Shown here: one piece after another, positions 10,501-18,592 of the stretch
Position numbering within the stretch: position 1 is the stretch's first letter
Layout: the number at the start of each line of letters is the position of its first letter
NCBI GenBank assembly: GCA_030037435.1
Contig: JASHRI010000220.1
Coordinates: 1-32,827 of the forward strand
Direction of reading: 5' to 3'
Source: Candidatus Acidiferrales bacterium
Lineage (GTDB): Bacteria > Acidobacteriota > Terriglobia > Acidiferrales > UBA7541
DNA length: 32,827 bases
The notes under the pieces: generated by a model
What the model was told of the DNA's origin: nothing
Databases searched by the model: none
The model's input: the letters and a program-made list of their open reading frames with translations, nothing else
Translations under genes and position numbers: made by a program

Positions 10501-10623
10501 AACTTGTTCAACGCGAATCCGATCCTCGGACAGCAGCCCAACCAGAATGCGTCAAACGCGAACTACATCGGGTATGTTCTCAGCCCGCGGATTGCTCGCT
10601 TCGGCGTCAAATTTTCGTTCTGA
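7543..10623 (+). CDS. TonB-dependent receptor, Oar-like, with carboxypeptidase-like regulatory domain
   Basis: This is a complete 1026-residue outer-membrane receptor. A signal peptide (residues 1-23, cleaved after AGA or AQ) is followed by a CarboxypepD-regulatory beta-sandwich (about 25-105: 'GQIFGQVTDSTGAALPNV', 'GSYRFADIPIGTYSVKFEA'). A plug-like region follows ('LPTAHGEYN', 'SRGADGNQTRYYLDGVDL', 'INMVSKGGSDTFHGSFQY'), then the barrel with 'LNLGIRWDRQWDMERA' and 'APRLGAAYDLFGTGKTVLKA' strands and a terminal Phe (FGVKFSF). The start is ATG 7543 behind a G-rich site at 7531-7536. Receptors of this type are numerous in Acidobacteriota and import bulky substrates with TonB energy. It is followed by a Tat-exported PrpD-like gene 276 bases on. 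The substrate is unknown. Confidence 0.93.
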   Translation: MRRTYVLAACLLMFLVWATTAGAQRQTGQIFGQVTDSTGAALPNVKVTITSTAELQPTTVTTGDTGSYRFADIPIGTYSVKFEANGYAGFVQEGVQITIGFTAEVNAQLKLASVAQTVEVNGTAPVIDVQSTTETSDLTEQRLQDLPTAHGEYNIAEQSPGVQGPAKDVGGSTNGNQTYFVSRGADGNQTRYYLDGVDLAPAGSYTGFWVDYDTLQEASVTEGGADPEVQTSGLAINMVSKGGSDTFHGSFQYAVEGQSFEANNLNPALRQAVSLTGTSAGNPLQHFTDFGGQIGGPIKKGRLWFWAAYGQNVITVGDDKLYTTGGNCPAVAADPLAYAWGTVRSCEQSDPSTLRHLSYKIGWQVFHNNTFTFENIYGTKEEPHFLFGPTVALDSTINLSEHYNSASRGPRFWDAGWTPLWRFDDQQIINDRWVADVSFIHFGKQNTFGPQNPSLLNTQVQFDQSTGEYRASGEIAYQNLSEPMNTFKVASNYFIPGKWGGSHTIKFGYLWSRYENWGQGDEGGGAEAIFDETTPGAAPFTQPLAVNFYRPSLGDAFLYEQAGWFLDTYTHKRLTLNLGIRWDRQWDMERAESVPASIYEGEIMSNGVTPFNWLPAVQYPGAKGGVTWDTFAPRLGAAYDLFGTGKTVLKASFAQYFDMRTAGELAGTYDTVGVPNGNGAPSLSYIQFPWNDANGDGIVEMNEVGTTYRTFGNNYNPANPTSTTSPNTVNPNIKDPKTNEVTAGVSQELAPGFALTVTYVYRRYSDFIWKALDGITSADFAPETLSPTNCPTRTAPVMQTDCATVTYYVPTVPLPSAYTLENEPDYYRTYHGLEIQLAKRMARNWMLNGSLTFQSTRQFWSAPDAYQDPTNIATQNGAQYAPPESASSGYPVNIALNARWITRFGARYILPWHGIAISAVNDFRQGYPIESTINVASRPDGAASVAVLIDPPGVQRYSNLEDMDIRVDKDFALHERFHLEPSLDIYNLFNANPILGQQPNQNASNANYIGYVLSPRIARFGVKFSF

Positions 10624-10899
10624 GGGCGGGGCTGACGTGAATGTTGGCAGTCGTAACTGATCTGACTGAAACTGACTCGCTCGCCAGGGATTTGTGATAT
10701 TTGTTGCGCGTATCTGTGGGCGAGTCGATTCTCGCGTGCGCATGACGACGGGCTTAGGGAAAAACCTGAGGGCCTAGAAGGGCTAAAGCTGAATAACTGT
10801 TGACGACTCAGTAGTCGCACAATTTGGCAGCAATCCAACAAACGAGCGTTTTTCTTGATAACCGAAGACTGTCGATTTGGGCAGGTCTCGGAGGGCTAA

Positions 10900-12525
10900 A
10901 TGAGCGAGAACAAAAACGAACGCCTCGGCTCGGGAACTCCAAGTCTAGGGCGACGAGACATCATGAAATTGGGTGTTGGCGCCGCCGTCGCCAGTCAATT
11001 ACTGAAACCGCAGATTACTTCTGCACAAACGGAACGGGGCCAGACGGAAACGACAAGAAGGGGGCAGGGCGGCACCACGTTTCGGCCATCTGAGTGGACG
11101 GACCAGGAGCGGTATGCGGGCGTCAAAATGGAGACTGGACCGGGCTGGGAGAACAATTCCAACCGAGCCTTCGGAAACGGCCCCATGGACGATACAAGCC
11201 GGCTAATCGTGGAATATGTCAGCTCGTTCTCGGAATCGAGCATCGACGATGCCTGGGCGAACGCCTTCAGCAACACGATGATCGACACGGTTGCATCTCT
11301 GATCTCCGGATTCGAGTCGGATTCGGCTAGAGTCTGCGCCCGGTTGGCGCGATCCACTCAGAGTGACCTGAAAAGCACTGTCCTTGGATATGGGATCACC
11401 ACTTCGCCGGAATTAGCCGCGTATGCGAACACCACGATGATCCGCTTCACAGATTTTAATGACCATTTCAGCGACATGATGGGCGGCGTCCTTGCGATCG
11501 GCGAAGCCCTGCACTCGACGGGAATGCAAGTGATGTCGGCGATCATTTTGGCGTACCAGGTGCAATCCGCTCTCAGCGGGGCTGGAGGAAACGACGCCGG
11601 ACTGGACATTGGCATCTATTACGCTCCTGCCGTTGCGGTCGCTGCGGGCAAGCTCCTGAAATTGAACGAAGACCAGCTTGCCAATGCGCTGTCGCTCGCC
11701 CTCACTTTGCACGTCCCTCTGCGAGTGGACCGATCGAATACGCTTTCGATGCAGAAGGCATGCGGCACTGCCGAGGCGGTGCGGATCGCCGTCTTCTGCG
11801 CGCTGTCGGCACGCGAAGGAATGACTGGTCCATCCCGGCCATTCGAAGGCCGCGATGGCTTATGGGATCGACTCACTGGACCGTACACTAGACTTCGGCT
11901 GCCCCCTTCAGCGCCCACGACTACGGGCCTGTCGGGAGCTATCAAGCGGCGACCGGCGGAAGGGTACACGCAGGCGATGCACGCGGACGTGATTCCGGCG
12001 GTGAGAGCGTGGACAAAGGCCGACGAGATTGATTCGATTCATGTAGAAATGCCGTTTTCGGGGTGGCTGGAAATTGCTGACCCGCCGAAATGGGACCCGC
12101 GAAACCACGAGACCGCAGACCACAGCATGGCCTACGAGGCGTCGCGCGCGCTCATTGATGGCGATGTTTACTTGGATTCATTTACGCGTGAAAAGTTCAT
12201 GGATCCGACGGCGAGAGCCTTGATGAATAGAATCACCGTGTCCGTTGATCCAAGCTTCGGCTATGGGCAGGTGCGAATGACCGTGAAGAAGAAGTCCGGC
12301 GAAACATTGACGAAAGAAACCAGCTCGAGGATGGGAATGAACTTCGGACCGGCGATGACGCACGATGATATCGTGACGAAATACAACCGGGTCTGCGAAT
12401 TCATGCGCGTGGATAATGCGCAGCGAGACCGTGCTCTTGCGCAATGGTCGGACCTGAGAGCCGTACAAGACATCGCAGACGCTATGAAGACTCTCGCGAA
12501 GTTTGGGAATCCGCAGCCTCTGTAG
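10900..12525 (+). CDS. MmgE/PrpD family protein with Tat signal
   Basis: The 541-residue product matches the MmgE/PrpD fold (2-methylcitrate dehydratase, cis-aconitate decarboxylase relatives): a helical N-terminal domain with 'FTDFNDHFSDMMGG', 'IGEALHSTGMQVMSAIILAY', 'LNEDQLANALSLALTLHVP', and the C-terminal lid domain 'FMDPTARALMNRITV'. The N-terminus carries a clear twin-arginine signal, G-R18-R19-D-I-M-K-L-G then a hydrophobic Ala/Val stretch, ending near residue 42. Family members act on small carboxylic acids and are normally cytoplasmic, so predicted export is unusual. ATG 10900 is preceded by GGAGG at 10890-10894. The actual substrate is not known; true methylcitrate dehydratase activity is unlikely given the location. 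Confidence 0.85.
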   Translation: MSENKNERLGSGTPSLGRRDIMKLGVGAAVASQLLKPQITSAQTERGQTETTRRGQGGTTFRPSEWTDQERYAGVKMETGPGWENNSNRAFGNGPMDDTSRLIVEYVSSFSESSIDDAWANAFSNTMIDTVASLISGFESDSARVCARLARSTQSDLKSTVLGYGITTSPELAAYANTTMIRFTDFNDHFSDMMGGVLAIGEALHSTGMQVMSAIILAYQVQSALSGAGGNDAGLDIGIYYAPAVAVAAGKLLKLNEDQLANALSLALTLHVPLRVDRSNTLSMQKACGTAEAVRIAVFCALSAREGMTGPSRPFEGRDGLWDRLTGPYTRLRLPPSAPTTTGLSGAIKRRPAEGYTQAMHADVIPAVRAWTKADEIDSIHVEMPFSGWLEIADPPKWDPRNHETADHSMAYEASRALIDGDVYLDSFTREKFMDPTARALMNRITVSVDPSFGYGQVRMTVKKKSGETLTKETSSRMGMNFGPAMTHDDIVTKYNRVCEFMRVDNAQRDRALAQWSDLRAVQDIADAMKTLAKFGNPQPL

Positions 12526-12534
12526 CGTTTGCTA

Positions 12535-12562
12535 AATTGCCGATTTCCAATCGGCGGCAATT
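12535..12562. terminator. Bidirectional terminator-like hairpin
   Basis: AATTGCC-GATT (12535-12545) pairs with AATC...GGCAATT (12549-12562) around a TCC loop, with a three-base bulge GGC on the right arm. It lies in the 43-base gap between the convergent PrpD-like and NHL genes, with A- and T-rich bases at the ends of the stem, so it could terminate both. Confidence 0.6.
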
Positions 12563-12568
12563 AGACCC

Positions 12569-13804
12569 TTAGCGATCCCCAAAGTAAGAGTTCTTGTTCA
12601 CGACGACCGTTGCTGGACTTGAAACGGGCGGCGCTGAAATGAGTCCATCGAACGAAAATCTTTGCACTCGCCGTCCGTCTTCTACTTCGGTGACGTACAG
12701 GTTTCCGTGCGAGTCCGTGGCCATTTCGTGCAGCGCATCGAACTCGCCTGGGCCTATGCCAGGCCGGCCGAAAGACTCCAGGGGCTCGAGAGTCTTGCGG
12801 TCAAACACCCAGACGCGAGCCGGACTTCTGCTGGCCACGTAAAGGAACCGCTGGCCCGGGTCAGCTGAAAAGGCGACGCTCGCAGCAGTCTGCCCGTTGC
12901 CGCATCCCTCTCCGGCTTGCTCACACCATCGATCGACCCAAACTTGCGCCACATACTTGCCGTCGATCGTGAATATCTGCACCCGTCTTCCGGCGCGGTC
13001 GGCAACGTAAACCAAGCCGTCCTTAGAGATTTTCACGTCGTGAACGGTATCGAACTGTGGCGGACCAGGGTCCTTGGGATCAAATCTGGTGGCGAGAGTG
13101 CGATTGGGGGTTGGCACGCGCCGGCCCGACATTTCCGCGACTATGGAGGGTTCCGGACTATCCGACGGGACGTTGCCAAATGCGCCCCACATACGCTTGA
13201 ACTGGCCGGTGTCCGCATCGAATACGATGATGCGTTTGTTCCCGTAGCCGTCGGAGACGAACACTTCGTTCGTCTTCTGGTAAACGACCGTATCGGTCGG
13301 CATCCAGAAAGCCTCGGTGTCCTCGTTTGTCTTCTTGTGATCGTTTTGGCCTAGTTGCATAATGAACTTGCCGTCATTCGTGAACTTCAGGATTTGGTCG
13401 TCGCGCCCATTCCCGCAGATCCAGACGTTTCCCTTGTAATCAATGGAGATTCCATGCTCGCTCTGTGGCCAATTGTATCCCTCGCCCTTTCCACCCCAGC
13501 CTCTGATGTATTTGCCGTCCTGGTCAAACACCATCACCGGCGGGCCAGTGCTAACTCCGGCTTTGACAGTTCGAGGACGATGCAAGATCCAAATATGGTC
13601 CTGCGAATCAACCGCGACATCGGAAACTTGGCCCAGCGTCCAGCCGTTTGGGATGGTTGGCCACGTGGGGTCAAGACGGAACTTCGGCATTTGGCGGGCA
13701 GGAGTGGCGCCGGCGTGCGCGTTCCCACCTATGTACACGCCGAGCGCTAAAAGCGCGATCGTCATAGTAATGCCTGCAGTAGTATGAAGCTTTCGCCGCG
13801 TCAT
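12569..13804 (-). CDS. Exported NHL-repeat beta-propeller protein (peptidyl-hydroxyglycine lyase-like)
   Basis: The 411-residue protein starts at ATG 13804 behind a G-run about eight bases upstream. It has an N-terminal export signal (residues about 1-31, Thr-Arg-Arg-Lys then a hydrophobic run), then six or so NHL-type blades: 'VSDVAVDSQDHIWILHRP', 'HGISIDYKGNVWICGNG', 'TDTVVYQKTNEVFVSDGYG', 'VHDVKISKDGLVYVADRAG', 'LHEMATDSHGNLYVTEVEDG'. The arrangement resembles bacterial proteins annotated as peptidyl-alpha-hydroxyglycine alpha-amidating lyase family, though in bacteria the true reaction is generally unproven. It probably acts in the periplasm as a binding or lyase propeller. It precedes no obvious partner; the MFS gene lies upstream on the same strand. 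Confidence 0.82.
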   Translation of the reverse strand: MTRRKLHTTAGITMTIALLALGVYIGGNAHAGATPARQMPKFRLDPTWPTIPNGWTLGQVSDVAVDSQDHIWILHRPRTVKAGVSTGPPVMVFDQDGKYIRGWGGKGEGYNWPQSEHGISIDYKGNVWICGNGRDDQILKFTNDGKFIMQLGQNDHKKTNEDTEAFWMPTDTVVYQKTNEVFVSDGYGNKRIIVFDADTGQFKRMWGAFGNVPSDSPEPSIVAEMSGRRVPTPNRTLATRFDPKDPGPPQFDTVHDVKISKDGLVYVADRAGRRVQIFTIDGKYVAQVWVDRWCEQAGEGCGNGQTAASVAFSADPGQRFLYVASRSPARVWVFDRKTLEPLESFGRPGIGPGEFDALHEMATDSHGNLYVTEVEDGRRVQRFSFDGLISAPPVSSPATVVVNKNSYFGDR

Positions 13805-13932
13805 AGAGTTACCCCCAAGACGACAAGGCGATTTATAGCAATTCGGAAGTGAAGTTTAAAGCCAGAGCGAGTAAGAAACCGGTGTGTTACCTGTTACGAC
13901 GGGCGCAGCGTTCTCGAATGGGCGGCTTCGCG

Positions 13933-15330
13933 TTACGTGTTCGTGTCGCCTGCCCCGTCCATAGCATTGCTTCTCGAAGTAGTGAGGCGGGGCTCGCGTG
14001 CAGCGGACGTCAGCAAGGTCATTCCGCGGCGCTCGGGCCCGAAGGCCGCCATCACCGAGGCCAACACGAAAACGCTGATCGCAGTCAAAGCCATGGCAGT
14101 CGCATAGCTGGTCCTCTGTGCGTAGGCTGCCTCCAGATAAACCACGGAACTGGCAATGACCCCAGCGCTTTGGTAAGCAAAGCCGGGCAGTAAGGCCCGC
14201 ACCGAATCCGGAGAAAGTTCTGCTAAATGGGCGGGTACCACGCCCCAAGCGCCCTGCACCATAAATTGCATTACGAAGGCTCCCACAGTCAGCCAGAGCT
14301 GGTCGGGGGCATATGCCCAGACAGGAATGACAGCCGCAGCGAGTATGAATGCAGCGATGATCGCCCTCCGACGGCCCCATTTGTCCGAGAGGTGACCGAC
14401 CGTGATTCCTCCAATCACTGCACCGATTCCGGACAAACCCGTAATTGCGGCACGCCGTGTTGGACTGAAATGCCACTGGCGCTGCAGGAATGTCGGGTAC
14501 ATGTCCTGGGTGCCGTGTGAAGCGAAAAGCATCATGGTCATAAAGGCGAGCAGGTACAGGAACAGCTTCCAGTGTGAGAAAACTTCTGTGACCTGCTGAC
14601 CCCATGTTTGACTGGTCTTTTGCCGCCTTTGCCATACGGCGGACTCGTTGACTCGGAAACCGACGTAGAAGAGCAGAAGCAGCGCCGGAAGGCTCCCCAC
14701 GAAGAACAGCGGCCTCCAGCCGAGGCGCGGGAACATCAGAAAATAGCAAAGAGCCGCCAGCACGTTTCCTGCGGCGTAGCCCTCCTGCAGCAGTCCCGAA
14801 AACATGCCACGTCGGCCTGCCGGCGCCCCTTCCATCGCTAGAGACGCTCCGACACCCCAATTACCACCCATTACAATGCCAAATACGGCGCGCACGACAA
14901 GCAGAGTCGCGTAGTTCGGGGCTAATCCCGTCAGGATTTCGGCAATCGCAAAGAATCCCACGTTGATCATCAGCGGGATTCGACGACCGTAGCGATCACC
15001 GAGCAATCCGAAGATGAATCCGCCCACGGGCCGACAGGCCAGCGTCATGGTGATGACCAAAGCGATTTCAGAGTCGGTCTTGTGAAAGTCTCTCGCGATG
15101 GCCGTCAGGCAAAAGACGACCAGAAAGAAGTCGTATGCGTCGAACAGCCAGCCGGCAAATCCCGCAATAACCGCTGGGGGATGACTGCTCAGCGGCGAGC
15201 CGTCGGGATCGGAACCCTGCGATGCGGCGGACGATTTGGAGGTCCGAAGGATCTTAGAGCCTCTCGATCGCGACTCGGATAGCGATCGGGTCTTTCGGTT
15301 ATGGCAACTGGCGCCTTGCCGGAAACGCAA
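13933..15330 (-). CDS. MFS transporter (organic/sialic acid:H+ symporter-like)
   Basis: This 465-residue carrier has twelve predicted membrane segments. The first segment 'FAGWLFDAYDFFLVVF' and the loop 'LLGDRYGRRIPLMINVGF', with a second 'GHLSDKWGRRRAII' after segment 8, mark the major facilitator superfamily and specifically the sialate/lactate:H+ symporter branch. It would import a carboxylate with protons. The start is uncertain: the only initiator in frame after the upstream stop is TTG 15330, giving a polar leader of about 50 residues; a non-standard start nearer the first membrane segment is possible. A shorter open frame antiparallel or offset to it is a shadow. It is divergent from the winged-helix regulator gene across 301 bases. 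Confidence 0.87.
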   Translation of the reverse strand: MRFRQGASCHNRKTRSLSESRSRGSKILRTSKSSAASQGSDPDGSPLSSHPPAVIAGFAGWLFDAYDFFLVVFCLTAIARDFHKTDSEIALVITMTLACRPVGGFIFGLLGDRYGRRIPLMINVGFFAIAEILTGLAPNYATLLVVRAVFGIVMGGNWGVGASLAMEGAPAGRRGMFSGLLQEGYAAGNVLAALCYFLMFPRLGWRPLFFVGSLPALLLLFYVGFRVNESAVWQRRQKTSQTWGQQVTEVFSHWKLFLYLLAFMTMMLFASHGTQDMYPTFLQRQWHFSPTRRAAITGLSGIGAVIGGITVGHLSDKWGRRRAIIAAFILAAAVIPVWAYAPDQLWLTVGAFVMQFMVQGAWGVVPAHLAELSPDSVRALLPGFAYQSAGVIASSVVYLEAAYAQRTSYATAMALTAISVFVLASVMAAFGPERRGMTLLTSAAREPRLTTSRSNAMDGAGDTNT

Positions 15331-15631
15331 TTCCAGTGGCCACCGTGCCCTAAAGGCTTTACCAATTTACCTTGGCGGGATTCGCGACGAACGCGAGTAG
15401 CGGATAGTCACAAGTTTTGTAACACCTTAGGGTATCTGTGGGAGGCAAAGAAATTTCAGAAGGACAGCACGGGTTGGCCTAAACCGAAGTATGCGCCTTC
15501 TAAGGACGACCGATTGCCTATGGGGTGGTACCATTGTCCATACTAGGAATCAGCGCCGTAACCACTGATTCTGCTTGATCTCGCAGGAAGTAGTGATACC
15601 ATTCGCCGCAACCGGTGTGGAGGCTGTTGCC
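15331..15631. other. Divergent intergenic region with imperfect palindrome
   Basis: This 301-base gap separates the MFS gene (-) and the winged-helix regulator (+). I find no gene. GTCACAAGTTTTGTAAC at 15407-15423 is a near-palindrome (arms GTCACAA and TTGTAAC, six of seven pairs around GTT), a plausible operator. GGAGG at 15619-15623 is the ribosome site of the next gene. Confidence 0.4.
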
Positions 15632-16912
15632 ATGAGCCGAATTGTGACCGATACGACGCCAGACCGACAGTTGCTGGATCAAGTAGAACAGATCCTTCAA
15701 AGCGAAACTCTGCAAAATTCTGAAACCCTGAAACGGCTTCTGAAATTTCTTGCGGAAAAAACGGTCCACGGGCAAGGAGATCAGCTGAAAGAATACACGA
15801 TCGCCGTCGATGCCATGGACAAGCCGGCAACGTACGATCCCAGGCACGACTCAGCCGTTCGCATCCAGGTGGGCCGGTTGCGGCAAAAGCTGGGGGAATA
15901 TTATCGAAGCGAAGGAAAAGATGACCCAGTCATCATCGATCTACCGAAAGGCCATTTCAAGCTTCGATGTGAACCACGCGGAGTTGCGCAGGAGACCGCT
16001 AGACTCCAGCAGCAGCGGGTTAGCGTGCGAGCATTCGCGTGGGCTGGCACCGCCGTATTCACCATCTTGATGATCGCGCTCGGCTGGGCCGCGTCGTCCT
16101 TCTTCACCATTCGCCGGACGGAAGCGATGTCTGCTGTCGAAGGAAGGTGGACTCCTGATCTGCAACAATTGTGGCAGCCTTTCCTCGCAACAGACCGGCC
16201 GATGTTGCTGGCCATCGAGGATCCTCTTTTTGTGGAATTGCAGCGAGGCTCGGGCATCTACTACCGTGACAAGTCGTTCGACGAATGGGGACAGGCGTTT
16301 GGTTCTCGAGGCGTGCAGGCGCTACGAAAGGCCTTCGATTATCCCAATACGCAGCCAAGCCGGTATTACACGAGCTTCGGAGAGGTAAACGCGGCATTCC
16401 AGATAGGGCGTCTGCTGGGCGTGCGCGTGCCAAACGTCTCCATCGTTAGGACAAGCGAGCTATCCTGGGATCAGCTCGCGCGCAACAATGTGGTATTCGT
16501 CGGCGTACCAGTTTTCTTCGGCGAACAGTTCAAGACCATGCCGGTGCAGCCAGAATTTGTGCTTGTTTCCAATGGAATTCGAAACGTGCACCCGAAAGCG
16601 GGGGAGCCTGCGACATTCCTGGACCAGTTTTCGACAGCTCCGGCAGAGGCCGGTGAGATCTACGCGCTGGTTACGCGTTCGCCCGGGCCGGTCGGAAGCA
16701 CCTATTTCGAGAGCTTCGTGAGCAATCGAGCGGCCGGATACGTGGGCGCCGTCCGCTGGTTTACAGAGCCGAATTTCAGCAATCAGCTGGTTTCGAACTT
16801 GAAGAGAGAATATGGAAGCGTGCCCAGCTACTTCCAAGTTGTACTTAAGGTTGAATTCACTGATCAGGTAGCCACTCAGACCTCCTATGTGACGAGTCGT
16901 CGATTACCGTAG
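15632..16912 (+). CDS. Membrane-anchored winged-helix regulator-like protein
   Basis: I start at ATG 15632 because GGAGG lies eight bases upstream. The product is 426 residues. Residues about 12-111 form the winged-helix-like domain typical of acidobacterial proteins: 'SETLKRLLKFLAEKTVHG', 'LKEYTIAVDAMDKPATYDPR', 'AVRIQVGRLRQKLGEYYRSE', 'VIIDLPKGHFKL'. A single membrane helix follows (about 134-158), then a C-terminal domain of about 265 residues, predicted to lie outside the membrane, with no family I recognise. This arrangement (cytoplasmic DNA-binding-like domain, one membrane helix, outer sensor) recalls ToxR/CadC architecture. A sensor-regulator role is an inference. It is divergent from the MFS carrier and could control it. 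Confidence 0.75.
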   Translation: MSRIVTDTTPDRQLLDQVEQILQSETLQNSETLKRLLKFLAEKTVHGQGDQLKEYTIAVDAMDKPATYDPRHDSAVRIQVGRLRQKLGEYYRSEGKDDPVIIDLPKGHFKLRCEPRGVAQETARLQQQRVSVRAFAWAGTAVFTILMIALGWAASSFFTIRRTEAMSAVEGRWTPDLQQLWQPFLATDRPMLLAIEDPLFVELQRGSGIYYRDKSFDEWGQAFGSRGVQALRKAFDYPNTQPSRYYTSFGEVNAAFQIGRLLGVRVPNVSIVRTSELSWDQLARNNVVFVGVPVFFGEQFKTMPVQPEFVLVSNGIRNVHPKAGEPATFLDQFSTAPAEAGEIYALVTRSPGPVGSTYFESFVSNRAAGYVGAVRWFTEPNFSNQLVSNLKREYGSVPSYFQVVLKVEFTDQVATQTSYVTSRRLP

Positions 16913-16987
16913 ATCGTACGGGAAATCGGAATCAGTTAGCGATGCTACTTCCCGACGCGGGTGCTTAGTTGCAGTGCATTTGCGCAG

Positions 16988-17008
16988 GGCGCAGGGTCCC
17001 GTTGCGCC
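16988..17008. terminator. Possible terminator hairpin
   Basis: GGCGCA (16988-16993) pairs with TGCGCC (17003-17008) around a nine-base loop in the 214-base gap between convergent genes. It lacks a T-tract, so it is only a candidate. Confidence 0.3.
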
Positions 17009-17126
17009 TCGCAAACTTCGCAATTACGTGCATCCATCCCTGAATGCGATCGCGTCGGCTCACCCAGGCAGACGCCTATCGCTCGACATGCCCGCCCTAT
17101 GATTTCCCTTAAGCTGTCTCGTCAAA

Positions 17127-18347
17127 TTATTTCGGCGTGAGGTGGAACAGTCCTCCGGTAGTGGAGTCTTGTAGCATCCAAAGCGAGCCGTCCGGCGCTT
17201 CTTCGATATCTCGGACGCGCATCCCGACGCTCCAGCGCTGGGCCGCAGTGGCGCCACCCTGCCCATCAAACGTGAGCCGGACGATCGACATGGTGCCCAG
17301 GCCACTAACCAAGGCGCTGCCATCCCATCCCGGAAAGACGCTGCCCTTGTAGAACATAAGATTGCCCGGCGCAATCACCGGAACCCAATAGATCACGGGC
17401 TTAGTGAGGTCGGGACGCGTATCGGGGCTCGGGATTGGCACGCCGTCGTAGTTCACACCATAGGAGACCAGAGGCCAACCGTAATTCTTGCCCTTCTCGA
17501 TCAGGTTCAGTTCGTCGCCGCCGCGCGGGCCATGCTCCACCTCCCACAGTCGGCCGTCGGGACCGAAGGCTAGGCCGTACGGTGTGCGAATGCCGGTGAT
17601 CCAGGTTTCGGCCGGGGTCAGATTGGGGCCTGGGAATGTGTAAGTGCTCACCACCGGTGCCGTCTTTGCTGCCTCGGTATCTTTCGGTGGATCGATTAAT
17701 GGAATGGTCGAGGCGCCGGTCTTGCCCTCCATCGGATTGCCGGGCGCAGGCTTGCCATCTAGCGTCAACCGCAGGATCTTGCCTTCCGGTTGATTGGGAT
17801 CCTGAGCGGGAGTGAATCGCTGCCGGTCGCCCACCGTAAGGAATAGGTAGTTGCCATCCGGCGAGAAGGCGATCTGAGCACCTTCCTGGCCGCCCTTGCC
17901 CTTTGGCATTTGGCGCCATAACACCTCGAAGCCGCTCAGTCTGGCCCTTTGGCCCATAAACTCAAGCTTGCCGCGGCCTAGCGCCAAGCCGCCGCCGGAA
18001 TCACCTGGTTCGACATAGGTGAGATAGATATTTTGGTCGGTGGCGTAGTGGGGCGAGAGGAAGACGCCCAGCATGCCGTTCTGTCCTTCATAATAGACGA
18101 CCGGCGTTCCGAAAACTTGAGTGATCGTGCCGTCCGGTGTGACTAGATCGAGCCGGCCGACTTTTTCGGTTATCAGCATCCGGCCATCGGGCAGGAACGC
18201 GATGCGCCATGGCAGGTCGAAACTCGTCACCTTCGTGATGGTGAAGGGAAGATCTGGATCAGGTTTCTGTTCGCCGGCATTCGTCTGCGCATAGACCGCA
18301 CTTGCCAGCAGCGCTACAAGCAAAACCGCGTTTGCCAACTTCGCCAT
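17127..18347 (-). CDS. Exported PQQ-dependent sugar dehydrogenase (soluble, aldose-type)
   Basis: I start at ATG 18347, which has AGGAGA seven bases upstream; the longer frame to 18383 has no such site. The 406-residue product has a signal peptide ending in 'ASAVYAQ', then the six-bladed GDH/Asd propeller: 'LPWRIAFLPDGRMLITEKVG', 'MLGVFLSPHYATDQNIYLTY', 'FSPDGNYLFLTVGDR', 'TWITGIRTPYGLAFGPDG', 'VEHGPRGGDELNLI', 'GKNYGWPLVSYGVNYDG'. Such enzymes oxidise aldoses with PQQ in the periplasm. The usual H-x-G-x-[RS] element before the 'AF-PDG' blade reads Q-E-G-A-Q, so the catalytic His may be missing. It is divergent from the selenoprotein pair across 360 bases that contain a palindromic operator. 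Confidence 0.87.
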   Translation of the reverse strand: MAKLANAVLLVALLASAVYAQTNAGEQKPDPDLPFTITKVTSFDLPWRIAFLPDGRMLITEKVGRLDLVTPDGTITQVFGTPVVYYEGQNGMLGVFLSPHYATDQNIYLTYVEPGDSGGGLALGRGKLEFMGQRARLSGFEVLWRQMPKGKGGQEGAQIAFSPDGNYLFLTVGDRQRFTPAQDPNQPEGKILRLTLDGKPAPGNPMEGKTGASTIPLIDPPKDTEAAKTAPVVSTYTFPGPNLTPAETWITGIRTPYGLAFGPDGRLWEVEHGPRGGDELNLIEKGKNYGWPLVSYGVNYDGVPIPSPDTRPDLTKPVIYWVPVIAPGNLMFYKGSVFPGWDGSALVSGLGTMSIVRLTFDGQGGATAAQRWSVGMRVRDIEEAPDGSLWMLQDSTTGGLFHLTPK

Positions 18348-18500
18348 TTGCACGTCTCCTTTGCGCCCGAATAGCCCGAGCATCCTAAAACATACTGCCC
18401 CGGCAGGTCTACATAAGTTTGACGAATGTCGTTGTCGCTAACTCCAGCGAAATTGGAGCGGAAATCGCCCGCTTTTGTATGGATATGGGTGAGACATATT

Positions 18501-18535
18501 GTTGTCTTGACAACTACAATCTGGTTTGTTGTACT
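18501..18535 (+). promoter_or_regulatory. Promoter and MarR-type palindromic operator of the selenoprotein pair
   Basis: GTTGTC-TT-GACAAC (18501-18514) is a perfect palindrome with a two-base centre. It contains TTGACA (18507-18512), the consensus -35 box; TGTACT at 18530-18535 follows with a 17-base spacer as a weaker -10. Almost the same sequence occurs at 22966-22979 next to the MarR gene, so MarR binding here would occlude RNA polymerase (inference). Confidence 0.62.
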
Positions 18536-18592
18536 TGCCCCATGGTCTAGTGGATGTAGCATGGGTGTCCGGCTGCAAGACCTAATGATCGC

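Noticed and set aside
10674-10726. Inverted repeat GACTCGC/GCGAGTC after the Oar-like receptor, as a terminator
   Set aside because: The loop is 39 bases and no T-run follows, so it is likely chance.
13856-14860. Long 334-codon open frame on the minus strand overlapping the MFS gene
   Set aside because: It is in another frame of the MFS gene, has no family motifs and no membrane segments, whereas the MFS frame has twelve.
7366-15423. Shared ACAAGTTTTG in two intergenic regions (near 7368 and 15410) as a common operator
   Set aside because: Only the second copy is palindromic, and a ten-base match between two places in 33 kb is expected by chance.
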